DNA from: Dallia pectoralis
Taxonomy: Eukaryota; Chordata; Actinopteri; Esociformes; Umbridae
Assembly (NCBI GenBank): GCA_029465975.1
Contig: CM055730.1
Coordinates: forward strand, 7,491,758 to 7,555,757
Length of the DNA stretch: 64,000 bases
Direction: 5' to 3'
The position numbers and the translations under genes were made by a program. Under the pieces are notes generated by a model that worked only from the letters and a program-made list of their open reading frames with translations, ran no database searches and was not told the DNA's origin. Below, piece by piece: positions 51,568-57,146 of this stretch. Within the stretch, counting starts at the first letter, position 1, and each line of letters begins with the position of its first letter.

Positions 51568-53253
51568 AGGAGTTGGAGGCATGGACATGTGACTTTGCTC
51601 TCCCTACTACTGTTTGGCTGGCTGGTTTCTTCAACCCCCAGTCTTTCCTGACCGCCATCATGCAGTCCACAGCCAGGAAAAACGAGTGGCCTCTAGACAG
51701 GATGTGTCTGTCTGTGGAGGTAACCAAGAAGAACCGCGAGGACATGACCAGCCCACCCAGGGAAGGGGCCTACATCTACGGCCTCTACATGGAGGGTAAT
51801 GTTATAGGGCACCCTGAATATACACAGTTCTGACAGGGGCCTACATCTACGGCCTCTACATGGGGGGTAATGTTATAGGGCACTCTGAATATACACAGTT
51901 CTGACAGGGGCCTACATCTGTGGTCTCTACATGAAGGGTAAAGTTATACGGCCACCCTGATATACACAGTTCTGACAGGAGATCAGTCATGTTGGTTCAG
52001 CACATCCCACATATGGTCCAAATGAATGCCTAGAGCCGGGAAACACCCCCCACAAGCCTCGTTAGAGATGCTCTGACCAGGTCGTCTGGCTGTAATTATT
52101 TGGCCCATGCCAAAGTTACTCAGGTCTTTACTCTTCCCATTTCTCCTGAATCCAACACATTGACTATGACAAATGATTTACTCACCATCTAATCTAGCCA
52201 GCCCTTAGATAATCAAGGTTATTTTCTTCACCTGTGAGAAGTCAAAATGTTTTGGCTCATCAGTGTACACACAGTCATTAAGACACTAAACATCAAGTTT
52301 AGTCAAAACTTTAATCACATTTTAACCACTCTATAATCATATTTTGTTTCAAAGATTGTTATCAATAAACACACATACAGACAACTGTATATGTCTGAAA
52401 TGTTTTGTGTTCTGTACTAATCTCTGCAGGGCACAATTGACTAGCCTCATGTATAATACTGCTTTTCCACACAGAGCGAGGGCCTGACAGTAGGCTGGGT
52501 TTGCCAATTTATATGGGCCTTACATTCAACTGTCTCTCTCTTTTGCATACAGTACATTGCATATTATTGATTTAGCTGAATCTCATATCCAAAGCAACCG
52601 CAAGTATTTTTTATTACAAGTTTAGTCTTACGTCACAATGGGTTTATTGCTGATTTATGATGAAAACCTCAGCGCTTTTGCTTTATTGGCAATTACTAGA
52701 TGTGTTTCCTCAACCCATTGTGGAAACTTGTTTTAGAAAATTTGGTGAAACTACACCAGTTTCTTTACCTCCACGCATCTCCACATGACACAATATTTTC
52801 ACATTAATGGTCTCAGTTAAATAAAAACACAAATAAAAAATAGCTTACTATTTTACATGACAAAAACACTTCTTCAAGCAATGGTTAGGTGGTCCAGACA
52901 TCCAAAGTCTTGATGTGGCGATGAAGACGGTCTTAGGGGCAGATGACATTGTTCCCATTCAAACCTTCATACTGTGTGTGTTTGTGTGTGTGCGTGTGCG
53001 TGTAGGTGCACGTTGGGACACCCAAACTGGGGTCATAGCAGACGCTCGACTGAAGGAGCTGACCCCCAACATGCCAGTGATCTTCATCAAGGCAGTACCA
53101 GTGGACCGGCAGGAGACCAAGAACGTGTACGAGTGTCCCGTCTACAAGACCCGCATGAGGGGCCCCACCTTCATCTGGACCTTCAACCTGAAGACCAAGG
53201 AAAAGCCTGCCAAGTGGGTGCTGGCCGCCGTCTGTCTGCTCCTCAGCGTGTGA
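13614..53253 (+). CDS. dnah17: Axonemal dynein heavy chain 17, outer-arm beta/gamma type (77 coding exons)
   Basis: This is the motor subunit of an axonemal outer dynein arm, an ATP-driven minus-end motor that bends cilia and, for DNAH17 in mammals, sperm flagella. I traced 77 exons whose lengths sum to 13,395 nt (about 4,464 residues; human DNAH17 is 4,462). Every junction keeps frame and none carries a stop. Domain order: N-terminal tail (about 1-1040), rest of tail and linker (to 1776), AAA1 (GPAGTGKTET near 1849), AAA2 (GNAGTGKSK near 2130), AAA3 (GNAGSGKSV near 2457), AAA4 (GVGGSGKQS near 2803), stalk with microtubule-binding domain (about 2983-3392), AAA5, then AAA6 and the C-terminal domain ending KWVLAAVCLLLSV. 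Sequence alone does not exclude DNAH9 or DNAH11; position between CYTH1 and PGS1 decides for DNAH17. Confidence 0.93.
14062..14267 (-). pseudogene. Inverted genomic copy of DNAH17 exons 14-15
   Basis: Reverse-complementing 18519-18731 gives a sequence that follows this segment closely along its length (cactgttccagctcagagtg and cattagaaatgacc are shared). The copy includes the intron between the two exons, so it arose by DNA-level duplication and inversion rather than by retrotransposition. It sits in DNAH17 intron 1, antisense to the gene, inside the open frame that reads on from exon 1, and is not expected to be coding. Confidence 0.85.
15998..16607 (+). other. DNAH17 intron 6, AT-rich, nothing recognised
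   Basis: About 600 bases of AT-rich sequence with poly-A/T tracts. No exon, repeat array or transposon ends were recognised. Confidence 0.5.
16867..20109 (+). CDS. dnah17: DNAH17 exons 8-19: tail (DHC_N1 region), residues about 396-1040
   Basis: Exons 16867-16953, 17029-17196, 17291-17407, 17498-17784, 17896-18088, 18224-18370, 18495-18603, 18692-18795, 18890-19027, 19236-19379, 19499-19684, 19855-20109. Family landmarks are FERRLGTMLCEAFDDCP, PPMAKNMPHVAGKLNWA, QQYEEMMGLL, LNGFFKVVLVSLKFLM, FYPSLAYGISDGF and FLLYSRVLTPEEMEAHGEE. The region forms the helical-bundle tail that holds the heavy chain in the outer-arm complex. Exons 14 and 15 (18495-18795) are the source of the inverted copy at 14062. 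Confidence 0.9.
21087..22076 (-). CDS. 329-residue ORF of the inserted element, MAA repeats
   Basis: The ORF begins MTRPKRKTQQRRRGDVGVV, a basic leader, followed by an acidic stretch (RSESAEESNEGEFLEGEY), then about nine degenerate copies of a 9-residue unit (MAAAPQLE-like), an unrepeated part (PALERTQREDLGVFADFLAW), and a C-terminal array (SPCLSPCLPACPRV). The last part is encoded by the 20-bp minisatellite at 21095-21275 and is probably a repeat artefact. MAA-type repeats are familiar from predicted proteins of fish mobile elements. Function is unknown. It is nested antisense in a dynein intron and is unlikely to be a host gene. Confidence 0.45.
   Translation of the reverse strand: MTRPKRKTQQRRRGDVGVVQRGPTQPPTPFAPAPTWIPADFVAMQYWEEMLRSESAEESNEGEFLEGEYRWDPYTLQLVHALPPAFQSAALQHEMAAAPQLKMAAAPQLEMAAAPQLEMAAAPQLKMAAAPQLKMAATATLLKMAATATLNTATAQQLKMAATATLNTATGRIPQGPVYPVSLRTVPTPTNPPALERTQREDLGVFADFLAWVQEEAVMVDERRWWHGEFFRWKNDQEDLYPKLLDYLRSQLLRRAPHLRPVSEHPSVSLPVPVSLPVPVSPCLSPVSLPFPVSPCLSPCLPACPRVSLPVPVSPCLSPCLPACPRGHS
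21095..21275. repeat. 20-bp minisatellite
   Basis: About nine copies of ggggacaggcagggagacac, within the inserted element of DNAH17 intron 19. Confidence 0.92.
21595..21815. repeat. 27-bp repeats encoding MAAAPQLE units
   Basis: Tandem units with the core gcggccatcttgagctgcgg, in frame with the minus-strand ORF starting at 22076. The 27-bp period (nine codons) preserves frame, so the repeat number can vary without breaking the ORF. Confidence 0.85.
22445..27188 (+). CDS. dnah17: DNAH17 exons 20-32: tail end and linker, residues about 1041-1776
   Basis: Exons 22445-22614, 22720-22942, 23582-23698, 23792-23878, 23970-24122, 24507-24755, 24900-25022, 25161-25283, 25651-25967, 26053-26179, 26416-26568, 26725-26850, 26949-27188. 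This covers the DHC_N2/linker region that swings across the AAA ring to make the power stroke. Landmarks: SASLFEVNFPDYKQL, MRAWDAFLGLDSMV, SVISIWFTVQRTWTHLESIF, KRLAFPRFYFVSSADLLDIL and TICTIDVHARDVVAKLI. Exons 21 and 32 end at GC rather than GT donors (CAG|GCAAGG at 22943, AAG|GCAAGC at 27189). Family alignment and phase leave no nearby GT alternative. Confidence 0.93.
22943..23581 (+). other. DNAH17 intron 21 (GC-AG), no other feature
   Basis: A 640-base intron opening with GC and closing with TTTAG. No repeat array or gene was seen. Confidence 0.6.
27320..29529 (+). CDS. dnah17: DNAH17 exons 33-38: AAA1, the main ATPase site, residues about 1777-2092
   Basis: Exons 27320-27480, 27579-27735, 27828-27932, 28473-28630, 28785-28923, 29302-29529. 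Exon 34 carries Walker A GPAGTGKTET and exon 35 carries Walker B WGCFDEFNR. Exon 36 has the FITMNPGYAGRAELPENLK sensor-I stretch and exon 37 PCAMVVPDFELICEIML. AAA1 is the hydrolytic site that powers dynein, and every catalytic residue expected is present. Confidence 0.96.
27948..28352. repeat. 36-bp minisatellite just after a splice donor
   Basis: About 11 copies of a 36-bp unit (ctctacatctgatgatatct plus atctgatgacttctat) begin about 15 bases after the donor of DNAH17 exon 35 (CAG|GTATGATC at 27933). The unit is divisible by three, so a 270-residue frame runs through it on the plus strand (STSDDIYLMTSI...). It is an intronic artefact. Confidence 0.9.
28924..29301 (+). other. DNAH17 intron 37
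   Basis: A 378-base AT-rich intron ending in a (GT)n microsatellite (about 29270-29297) directly before the acceptor TACAG. No other feature was seen. Confidence 0.7.
29621..31816 (+). CDS. dnah17: DNAH17 exons 39-44: AAA2, residues about 2093-2427
   Basis: Exons 29621-29758, 29903-30035, 30320-30447, 30584-30732, 31160-31442, 31643-31816. The P-loop GNAGTGKSK closes exon 39, followed by DLDPKAVTCDELFGIINP, the [20 protein letters not shown] motif and TPATVSRAGILFINP, all dynein AAA2 signatures. AAA2 binds ATP structurally and in dyneins lacks robust hydrolysis. Exon 42 ends in phase 2 (AGC CC) at donor GTTAGTAAC. Confidence 0.95.
30740..31030. repeat. Degenerate CA-rich repeats close to a splice donor
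   Basis: Imperfect repeats of acacctccttacacatcccc start about ten bases after the donor of DNAH17 exon 42 (30733) and fade near 31030. Confidence 0.8.
31912..41150 (+). CDS. dnah17: DNAH17 exons 45-49: AAA3, residues about 2428-2720
   Basis: Exons 31912-32285, 39039-39141, 39300-39447, 40808-40899, 40989-41150. Exon 45 has Walker A GNAGSGKSV, the KPLEKKAGRNYGPPGN loop and YFIDDMNMPEVDKY. The codon for Trp in HGHWYDRAKL is split TG|G across the 6.75-kb intron 45. Exon 46 (KLTLKDIHNCQYVACMNP) and exon 48 (FLPTAVKFHYVFNLRDLSNI) follow with consistent phase. AAA3 is the regulatory ATPase site of the ring. Confidence 0.93.
32286..39007. repeat. 6.7-kb tandem array filling DNAH17 intron 45, unit includes the splice donor
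   Basis: Roughly 85 head-to-tail units of about 74-90 bp. Each unit is ccactggtacgaccactact, then acacaactacagcataacc, a (CA)n tract of variable length, then ccttctgttacactttagta and ctc. Length differences are mostly in the CA tract, and a few units are truncated or scrambled (about 35580-35650, 36600-36690, 38600-38810). The first unit starts at the exon 45 boundary (CACTG|GTACGACC), and the last ends about 30 bases before the exon 46 acceptor. All ORFs in it are artefacts. Confidence 0.96.
39466..39834 (-). pseudogene. Tc1-like transposase N-terminal fragment
   Basis: The minus-strand frame contains RIIDAQEQQKLSHLVQTDRR, then NVARLTEMFHVGYRMNVSKH and TVHRTLLRMGLCSCRPVR, the paired helix-turn-helix DNA-binding region of a Tc1/mariner transposase. 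The catalytic DDE/D part is missing, so this is a relic. It lies in DNAH17 intron 47. Confidence 0.85.
39528..40745. mobile_element. Tc1-like element remnant with another element nested in it
   Basis: Inverted ends acactgatgagccaaa (39529-39544) and ttttggctcgtcagtgt (40728-40744) are bounded by TA dinucleotides, as expected for Tc1/mariner insertion. Left of about 39840 and right of about 40670 the sequence fits the Tc1-like family also seen at 48205 and 52020. The middle is foreign and is flanked by 74-bp direct repeats (39871-39944 and 40597-40670). Confidence 0.7.
39871..40670. mobile_element. Nested insertion flanked by 74-bp direct repeats
   Basis: The stretches 39871-39944 and 40597-40670 are similar in the same orientation (acaaatta-gacc, then cagagatct-aagctt). 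Between them is about 650 bases with an open frame (TDLLAVVAFLGISELTETLP) that I cannot assign. This layout suggests a small LTR-type or repeat-flanked insertion, but no polymerase is present. Confidence 0.4.
41255..42345 (+). CDS. dnah17: DNAH17 exons 50-53: AAA4, residues about 2721-2982
   Basis: Exons 41255-41419, 41534-41725, 41814-42080, 42184-42345. Landmarks are NGIGEPKY-like HGIGEPKYFPIP, Walker A GVGGSGKQSLSRLAA, FLLTDSQVAEEQFLVLINDL, GEIPGLFQDDEVENI and the VNCTSIDWFHEWPEEAL stretch. The ATP-binding residues of AAA4 are intact. Confidence 0.95.
42430..44824 (+). CDS. dnah17: DNAH17 exons 54-59: stalk and microtubule-binding domain, residues about 2983-3392
   Basis: Exons 42430-42663, 42790-43050, 43422-43639, 43803-44010, 44350-44465, 44632-44824. 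Exons 54-55 encode the outgoing coiled-coil helix (VDDLKAKLAVQEVALKQKNE, VGVETEKVSKEKA). Exons 56-57 encode the globular microtubule-binding head (LMAPRGKVPKDRSWKAAK, SLAAAGLCSWCINIVLFYEV). Exons 57-59 encode the returning helix (VEPKRQALAQANAELAAASD). The stalk transmits nucleotide state between the ring and the microtubule. Confidence 0.95.
42678..42707. repeat. (TA)n microsatellite
   Basis: A tatata run in DNAH17 intron 54, shortly after the exon 54 donor. Confidence 0.85.
44833..44990. repeat. 58-bp triplication just after a splice donor
   Basis: Three tandem copies of a 58-bp unit beginning aatgactgcttctagatcag, the third with a small deletion, start eight bases after the exon 59 donor (AAG|GTATATG). 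The copies are nearly identical, so the event is recent. Confidence 0.9.
44991..45453 (+). other. Rest of DNAH17 intron 59
   Basis: AT-rich sequence with no recognised gene or repeat array, ending in the acceptor CTCTAAG. Confidence 0.5.
45454..46602 (+). CDS. dnah17: DNAH17 exons 60-62: AAA5, residues about 3393-3580
   Basis: Exons 45454-45689, 45768-45890, 46398-46602. Landmarks are DDADIAAWSNQGLPSDRMS, ENATILCNTERWPLIVDAQL, GIKWIKNKYGDNL and the FRLILHTKYFNPHYKPEMQA stretch. AAA5 lacks a P-loop, as in all dyneins. Phases 2-2-0 join cleanly across the exons (GG|G, AA|G). Confidence 0.94.
45891..46397 (+). other. DNAH17 intron 61
   Basis: About 500 AT-rich bases with poly-A and poly-T runs. 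No feature was recognised. Confidence 0.5.
46870..53253 (+). CDS. dnah17: DNAH17 exons 63-77: AAA6 and C-terminal domain, residues about 3581-4464
   Basis: Exons 46870-47034, 47196-47336, 47461-47631, 48055-48177, 48386-48579, 48665-48813, 48888-49015, 49297-49524, 50206-50397, 50481-50660, 50741-50923, 50995-51177, 51260-51403, 51570-51795, 53006-53253. Landmarks: LEDSLLARLSSASGNFLGD, FFILSPGVNPLKDVEALG, GQGQEVVAEAAL, FGEIMYGGHITDDWDRKLC, SPYLYGLHPNAEIGFLT, GFFNPQSFLTAIMQSTARKN and the terminal GPTFIWTFNLKTKEKPAKWV. The C-terminal cap stabilises the ring and modulates processivity. TGA at 53251-53253 matches the family end to within a few residues. Confidence 0.95.
47422..47459. repeat. (GT)n microsatellite
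   Basis: A GT run that directly forms the acceptor region of DNAH17 exon 65 (gtgtgtgtag|GCC). Confidence 0.9.
47815..47995. mobile_element. Interspersed-repeat fragment
   Basis: The word pair actaccgttcaaagttggggtc and caaagaatcctccatttgca, about 120 bases apart, resembles a repeat family common in salmonid-type fish. No ORF is present. It lies in DNAH17 intron 65. Confidence 0.4.
48205..48296. mobile_element. Tc1-like fragment
   Basis: The segment shares ccttctgtcggtttggacca and gggacagcctt with the transposase fragment near 39690-39740 and ends in ttggctcatcagtgta, the terminal word of the same family. It lies in DNAH17 intron 66. Confidence 0.65.
49525..50205 (+). other. DNAH17 intron 70, nothing recognised
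   Basis: About 680 bases containing a short cctaatcctaa repeat (about 49570-49640) and AT-rich sequence. No gene was seen. Confidence 0.5.
51535..51566. repeat. (GT)n microsatellite
   Basis: A GT run just upstream of the exon 76 acceptor (tgcgtag|GAG). Confidence 0.85.
51765..51978. repeat. 71-bp triplication containing the exon 76 end and its donor
   Basis: Three tandem 71-bp copies start at ggggcctacatctac. The first copy is the real end of DNAH17 exon 76 (GAYIYGLYMEG, donor after 51795). The second and third lie in the intron and keep both the exon-like segment and a GT donor. The third has diverged (atctgtggtctctacatgaa). Confidence 0.93.
52020..52275. mobile_element. Tc1-like 3' end fragment
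   Basis: The stretch from about 52080 (tctggctgtaattatttggc) through ttactcaggtctttac to aaatgttttggctcatcagtgtac at 52275 matches the right part of the same Tc1-like family as at 40670-40745. Transposase coding is absent. It lies in DNAH17 intron 76. Confidence 0.65.
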
Positions 53254-53294
53254 CAAAGACAAAAAGGGTCACAACACTTTAATGGACTTTCTCA

Positions 53295-53300
53295 AATAAA
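53295..53300 (+). terminator. AATAAA polyadenylation signal (DNAH17)
   Basis: AATAAA lies 42 bases after the stop codon, giving a very short 3' UTR. Confidence 0.7.
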
Positions 53301-56300
53301 AGTTAATATTTAAAAAACATGACATTAGGATTCCCTCAACTGGGACCGGATCCTCAATACTGCCATTCATAGTTCAGTCACTCTGACACCCTGGCGGGCA
53401 AAACACTGCGGCTAGCACTGTCAATTCAATTGAATTATTGGCTTCTGCACAAGCCAGTAAAATGTTCTACTAACCAAGCCCATAATTGTATAGATCACCT
53501 TACAAACAACAAAGGTATGAGAACAAACTGCAAATCTAAGGAACTTGTGACCCATATACAGCACCTGCTGTGTTACTTGCATCTAAAACACAGACATCCA
53601 TGCCAGAGAGGAACTTAGGTGATGCATCTTGTGGTTCCAAAAACAAATGCATATAAAAGTACAGACAGCTATCTATACTTTTGGTCATGCTGGGTCAATA
53701 ATACAGTCGTTTGTGAGGTGAAAGAGAAGAAATCCTTCATTGTCAAGGTGAGTGCTAATTCATCTAAATTACTGTTGGTTCAATAGGTGGTCGATGTAGC
53801 TTAGTGCAGCCAGTATAAATCAGAATCTTTAGACATAAATTTACTGGTAATATCAACGTTTTACCCAATGTCAGGTAAAACACACCAAATAACTTCTTAA
53901 ATTTAGCTAACTCTAAGATAAATCAGAGGTTTAACTAACTGCACTAACCTGGGGTTTGTTGCATTGGTGCAGACGAAAATGAATTATGTCATTCATTACA
54001 ATTATTACATGTAGATATAATGATTGCCAATACAATATTTACACTAATGTGGACATTTGATTACTACCCTGTCATGAAATGTTCGCTACAAAGACAAGTA
54101 TCCTAGTTTGACAGCTGCCATTCTTTGGCCATCTTGCCAGGTACAGAGGCACCTCTAATTCCACAAATACATAACCTCCTCCTCTGGACTTTGACTTTTC
54201 GGACAGGATTATGTATAATAACAACCCGGTCTTGTCTCTTCTGTTAGAGCATTCAATATAACAGTAACTATCTGACATTTTGAAAGAAAAATAAGTTGTC
54301 GATCAATGGCGGGCAATGGAAGATGAGTTCGTTTTGCCCACCAGGGGGGCATTCCCATATGCCGTGATGATACGTAGATACTATGAATAAATAAGGTTCA
54401 ATGAGGCTTGACAAATGTTCATTATGGAAACACCATGAAAAAAAAAAAGTGTTAAGGGGCACTGTAGAATCCTGCCTATGTTAACAACACTCAATTGAAT
54501 TACCAACTCAATTCATTCAATAGTCCAGAATACTATTATCTGGTTTAGTTTGGGAAGAACAGTACTGAAAGTGTCTAATATGAGAATGAGGAGATTACAA
54601 CACTATACTGATACCTGGACTGGTAACAAAGTTAATATGGGGAATAACTTCGGAACAATTCAGTTGGAAACCCAATTTTTAAAACATTGTTTTGGCTGGT
54701 CATTTTTGCTTGTATGCTAGTAATAATCTAACATATAGCAGCTAATGTATCATCAATGTTCCTAGAAAACTCCCCTAGGGGTCAGTCTGTACCAGCATTT
54801 CTAGAACACGCATACCAAACTGCACATCTTGTTGCAACTTAATTATACATATATTAATGGGAAATATTAATGGGAAAATTAAGTTTCCATTGGAGGATTT
54901 CCAGCCATGTGCCAGAACAGAAGGGCAGAAACTATGTTGGTTCCCTCATTTATTTTCAAATAAAAGACAAATGTTTTGAGATTATTTATGACATCAATTG
55001 CACCAAATCAGCAGAATATGTTGTGACTGCCCAGACACTGGGATAGTGAAGTGGAAATAACTGGATCCTTATAACATCCAGCGGACAATCTGGCTCCATG
55101 TTCTATCTTTGCGAGAACTATTGGACTCAAGATATGAACATCTTCTTACCACTCGGGTATGGTTAAATTTTTGCATTTTCTTTGCTCTGCCATTTCACCA
55201 AATTTCAGCAAAGTACATCCACTAGGTTAGAATGTCTTTCTCGCTACAATATGATACAAAAGTATGACTGAGAACACATTCCCATTTAACTGCATCACCA
55301 AGCACACTTATTGTAGTATCCAGAAATGTATTTACATTCAAACACATTCTACTCGTAATTAGAAAAAATAAATTGTCATTTCAATTTTCTTTAGAGTATA
55401 TGTGTAGAACTGCTGTAATTTCTAAACAGCTCATGTCTACAAAGCATTTTATTTTATTCACTCTCAAAATACATATGGACGTTAAGTACGGGACAATGTT
55501 TAATCTTTGTTTAGGAAACGGCACCTGGTGTGTGTAGCTGTGTGTAGGGTTGTTTCTCAGAGACGGGCGGTCAGGATGTCCTTTAATAGATAACCTGGAG
55601 ATAAATGTTTTAGTCCGGGAAACAGGTTAACAGTTACTGTAAGTGGAGAAATTTGTAACCTCATATTGGTTGCACAAACATTGTTTGTAGAACAAGCTCT
55701 TATGCATTGCATGAAGAACAAGCTCAATTAACCAACTCAGGCAGTAGAGCTTTTGATTATTTCAATGCTTTTTTAAATTTACAATTAATGAAAATAAACA
55801 TCTTTCAGAAACTAAAGTCAATTATCATAGTCGTTTTCCAAGCAGAAGGCTACACGTGAAATCCCTTTAGCAAGAAATTGCTACAATATTTTTTATTTAC
55901 ACAACCTTTAAAAGCTGGTCAACCACAAGTGAAAGTTGTGACAGTAAATGCTGTGCTGATTTAATTCAGCTCAAGTCTAAGTTTGAGAGATACATTTGAA
56001 TATTTCCTGCCATTACAATTACATTTATTTGGACCATTAAACAGCTTGCAGCAGGCTTACAACATAGTATTATTAGTCCCTCTCGTTTTAGTGCAGATTA
56101 GCATGACGCCTAATTAAAGGTGAATCTATGTAATTGTGTGCACCCATGTCCCTAGACAGCAGCCTGATTTACAAGCTGCACATGATCTGATGTAACAACG
56201 ACAGACATCCAATTCATCATTTAGGTTTGACACGTAGCCAAAGTAATTTCTTGCAATAGTTAGATACCATCTATGTGCCTGTATTTGCATAAATAGATTC

Positions 56301-56679
56301 ACATTTCCTATAGTACTTTGAAGGGTGGATTTGTCACATTCTTTCTAGTAGCGATTGATCCCATAAAAAGACACTTTGTCACACAGAGTGACATGTTAGT
56401 TATTATAACACAATTTACTGCGGCCTTAAAAACAAAGTCAAAGTGAGTACCATCAATACCTAAACCTAACCTTTAATTACGCTTAATTAAAGCTTGCAAA
56501 CTAGGTGGGGTTGACAGGTGGGTTTGGAACGCCGTCTGGGACACAGCAGTGAATTGAAATTCAGTAGATGTAAGAACAATTACTGTCACTGTGTTTTGTC
56601 AATAATTTTTGTTCAAGCCCCTCTATTGGGTTGTCGTAATCCAGCACCTTTTGTGTTTGTTACCTGTAATTGGAGTTTT
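53301..56679. other. Intergenic region between convergent DNAH17 and PGS1
   Basis: About 3.4 kb, AT-rich, holding the 3' UTR of the minus-strand PGS1 gene at its right end. Several minus-strand AATAAA words exist (TTTATT on plus near 55900 and 56028), so the PGS1 poly(A) site cannot be fixed. No additional exon, RNA gene or array was recognised; the small ORFs look random. Confidence 0.5.
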
Positions 56680-57146
56680 TCAGAAGAAGTTCTTGATAAG
56701 TGGAGTGATCAGTTTAACCCACAGCTTAACATGACGGTCTGGCTGCTGGAATGTAGCGCCCGACACCTCTGTAGACCTCTGGTACAGCATCTCCTGCTCC
56801 TGTGTGTGAGAGAACAAAAGAATTAAAGGCTTAATGGAGAGGCCGGTAATCCCAGGTAATTTAATGTAAGTGTAGAACAAGATTAGTTCCAAAGACATCA
56901 AAGAGAAAAGCTTTCAAAAGGTATTTCTACCTGGCACATACCAGGCACTTAGACTGCCAGAGTAATACTGTCCTTTACATGGGTCTGAATGGCCTACCTC
57001 CTGCAGCTGAGCCTGCAGTTCAGGGTTTTCGGTTACAATAGCAATCTGGGCCTCAAGGTCCCGGTGAACAGAGCGATAGCCAAAGTTAGGAGAACCAATC
57101 AGAGTCAGACACGGCCAAACCTGCCCCCGAAGATAGTACCACAGCC
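56680..57146 (-). CDS. pgs1: PGS1 last two exons: second HKD end and C-terminus
   Basis: Exon 57146-56998 encodes LWYYLRGQVWPCLTLIGSPN, then FGYRSVHRDLEAQIAIVTEN, completing the second catalytic motif. Exon 56799-56680 encodes the final 39 residues, ending KLITPLIKNFF and TGA. Phase 1 into the first (G|GG) and phase 0 between them fit. Confidence 0.94.

Noticed and set aside
13614..53253. Naming the dynein DNAH9 or DNAH11
   Set aside because: These paralogues are similar in sequence, but flanking CYTH1 and PGS1 genes identify the DNAH17 locus.
53790..53860. Possible tRNA-like sequence (gatgtagcttagtgcag)
   Set aside because: No cloverleaf arms could be paired and no A/B boxes fit.
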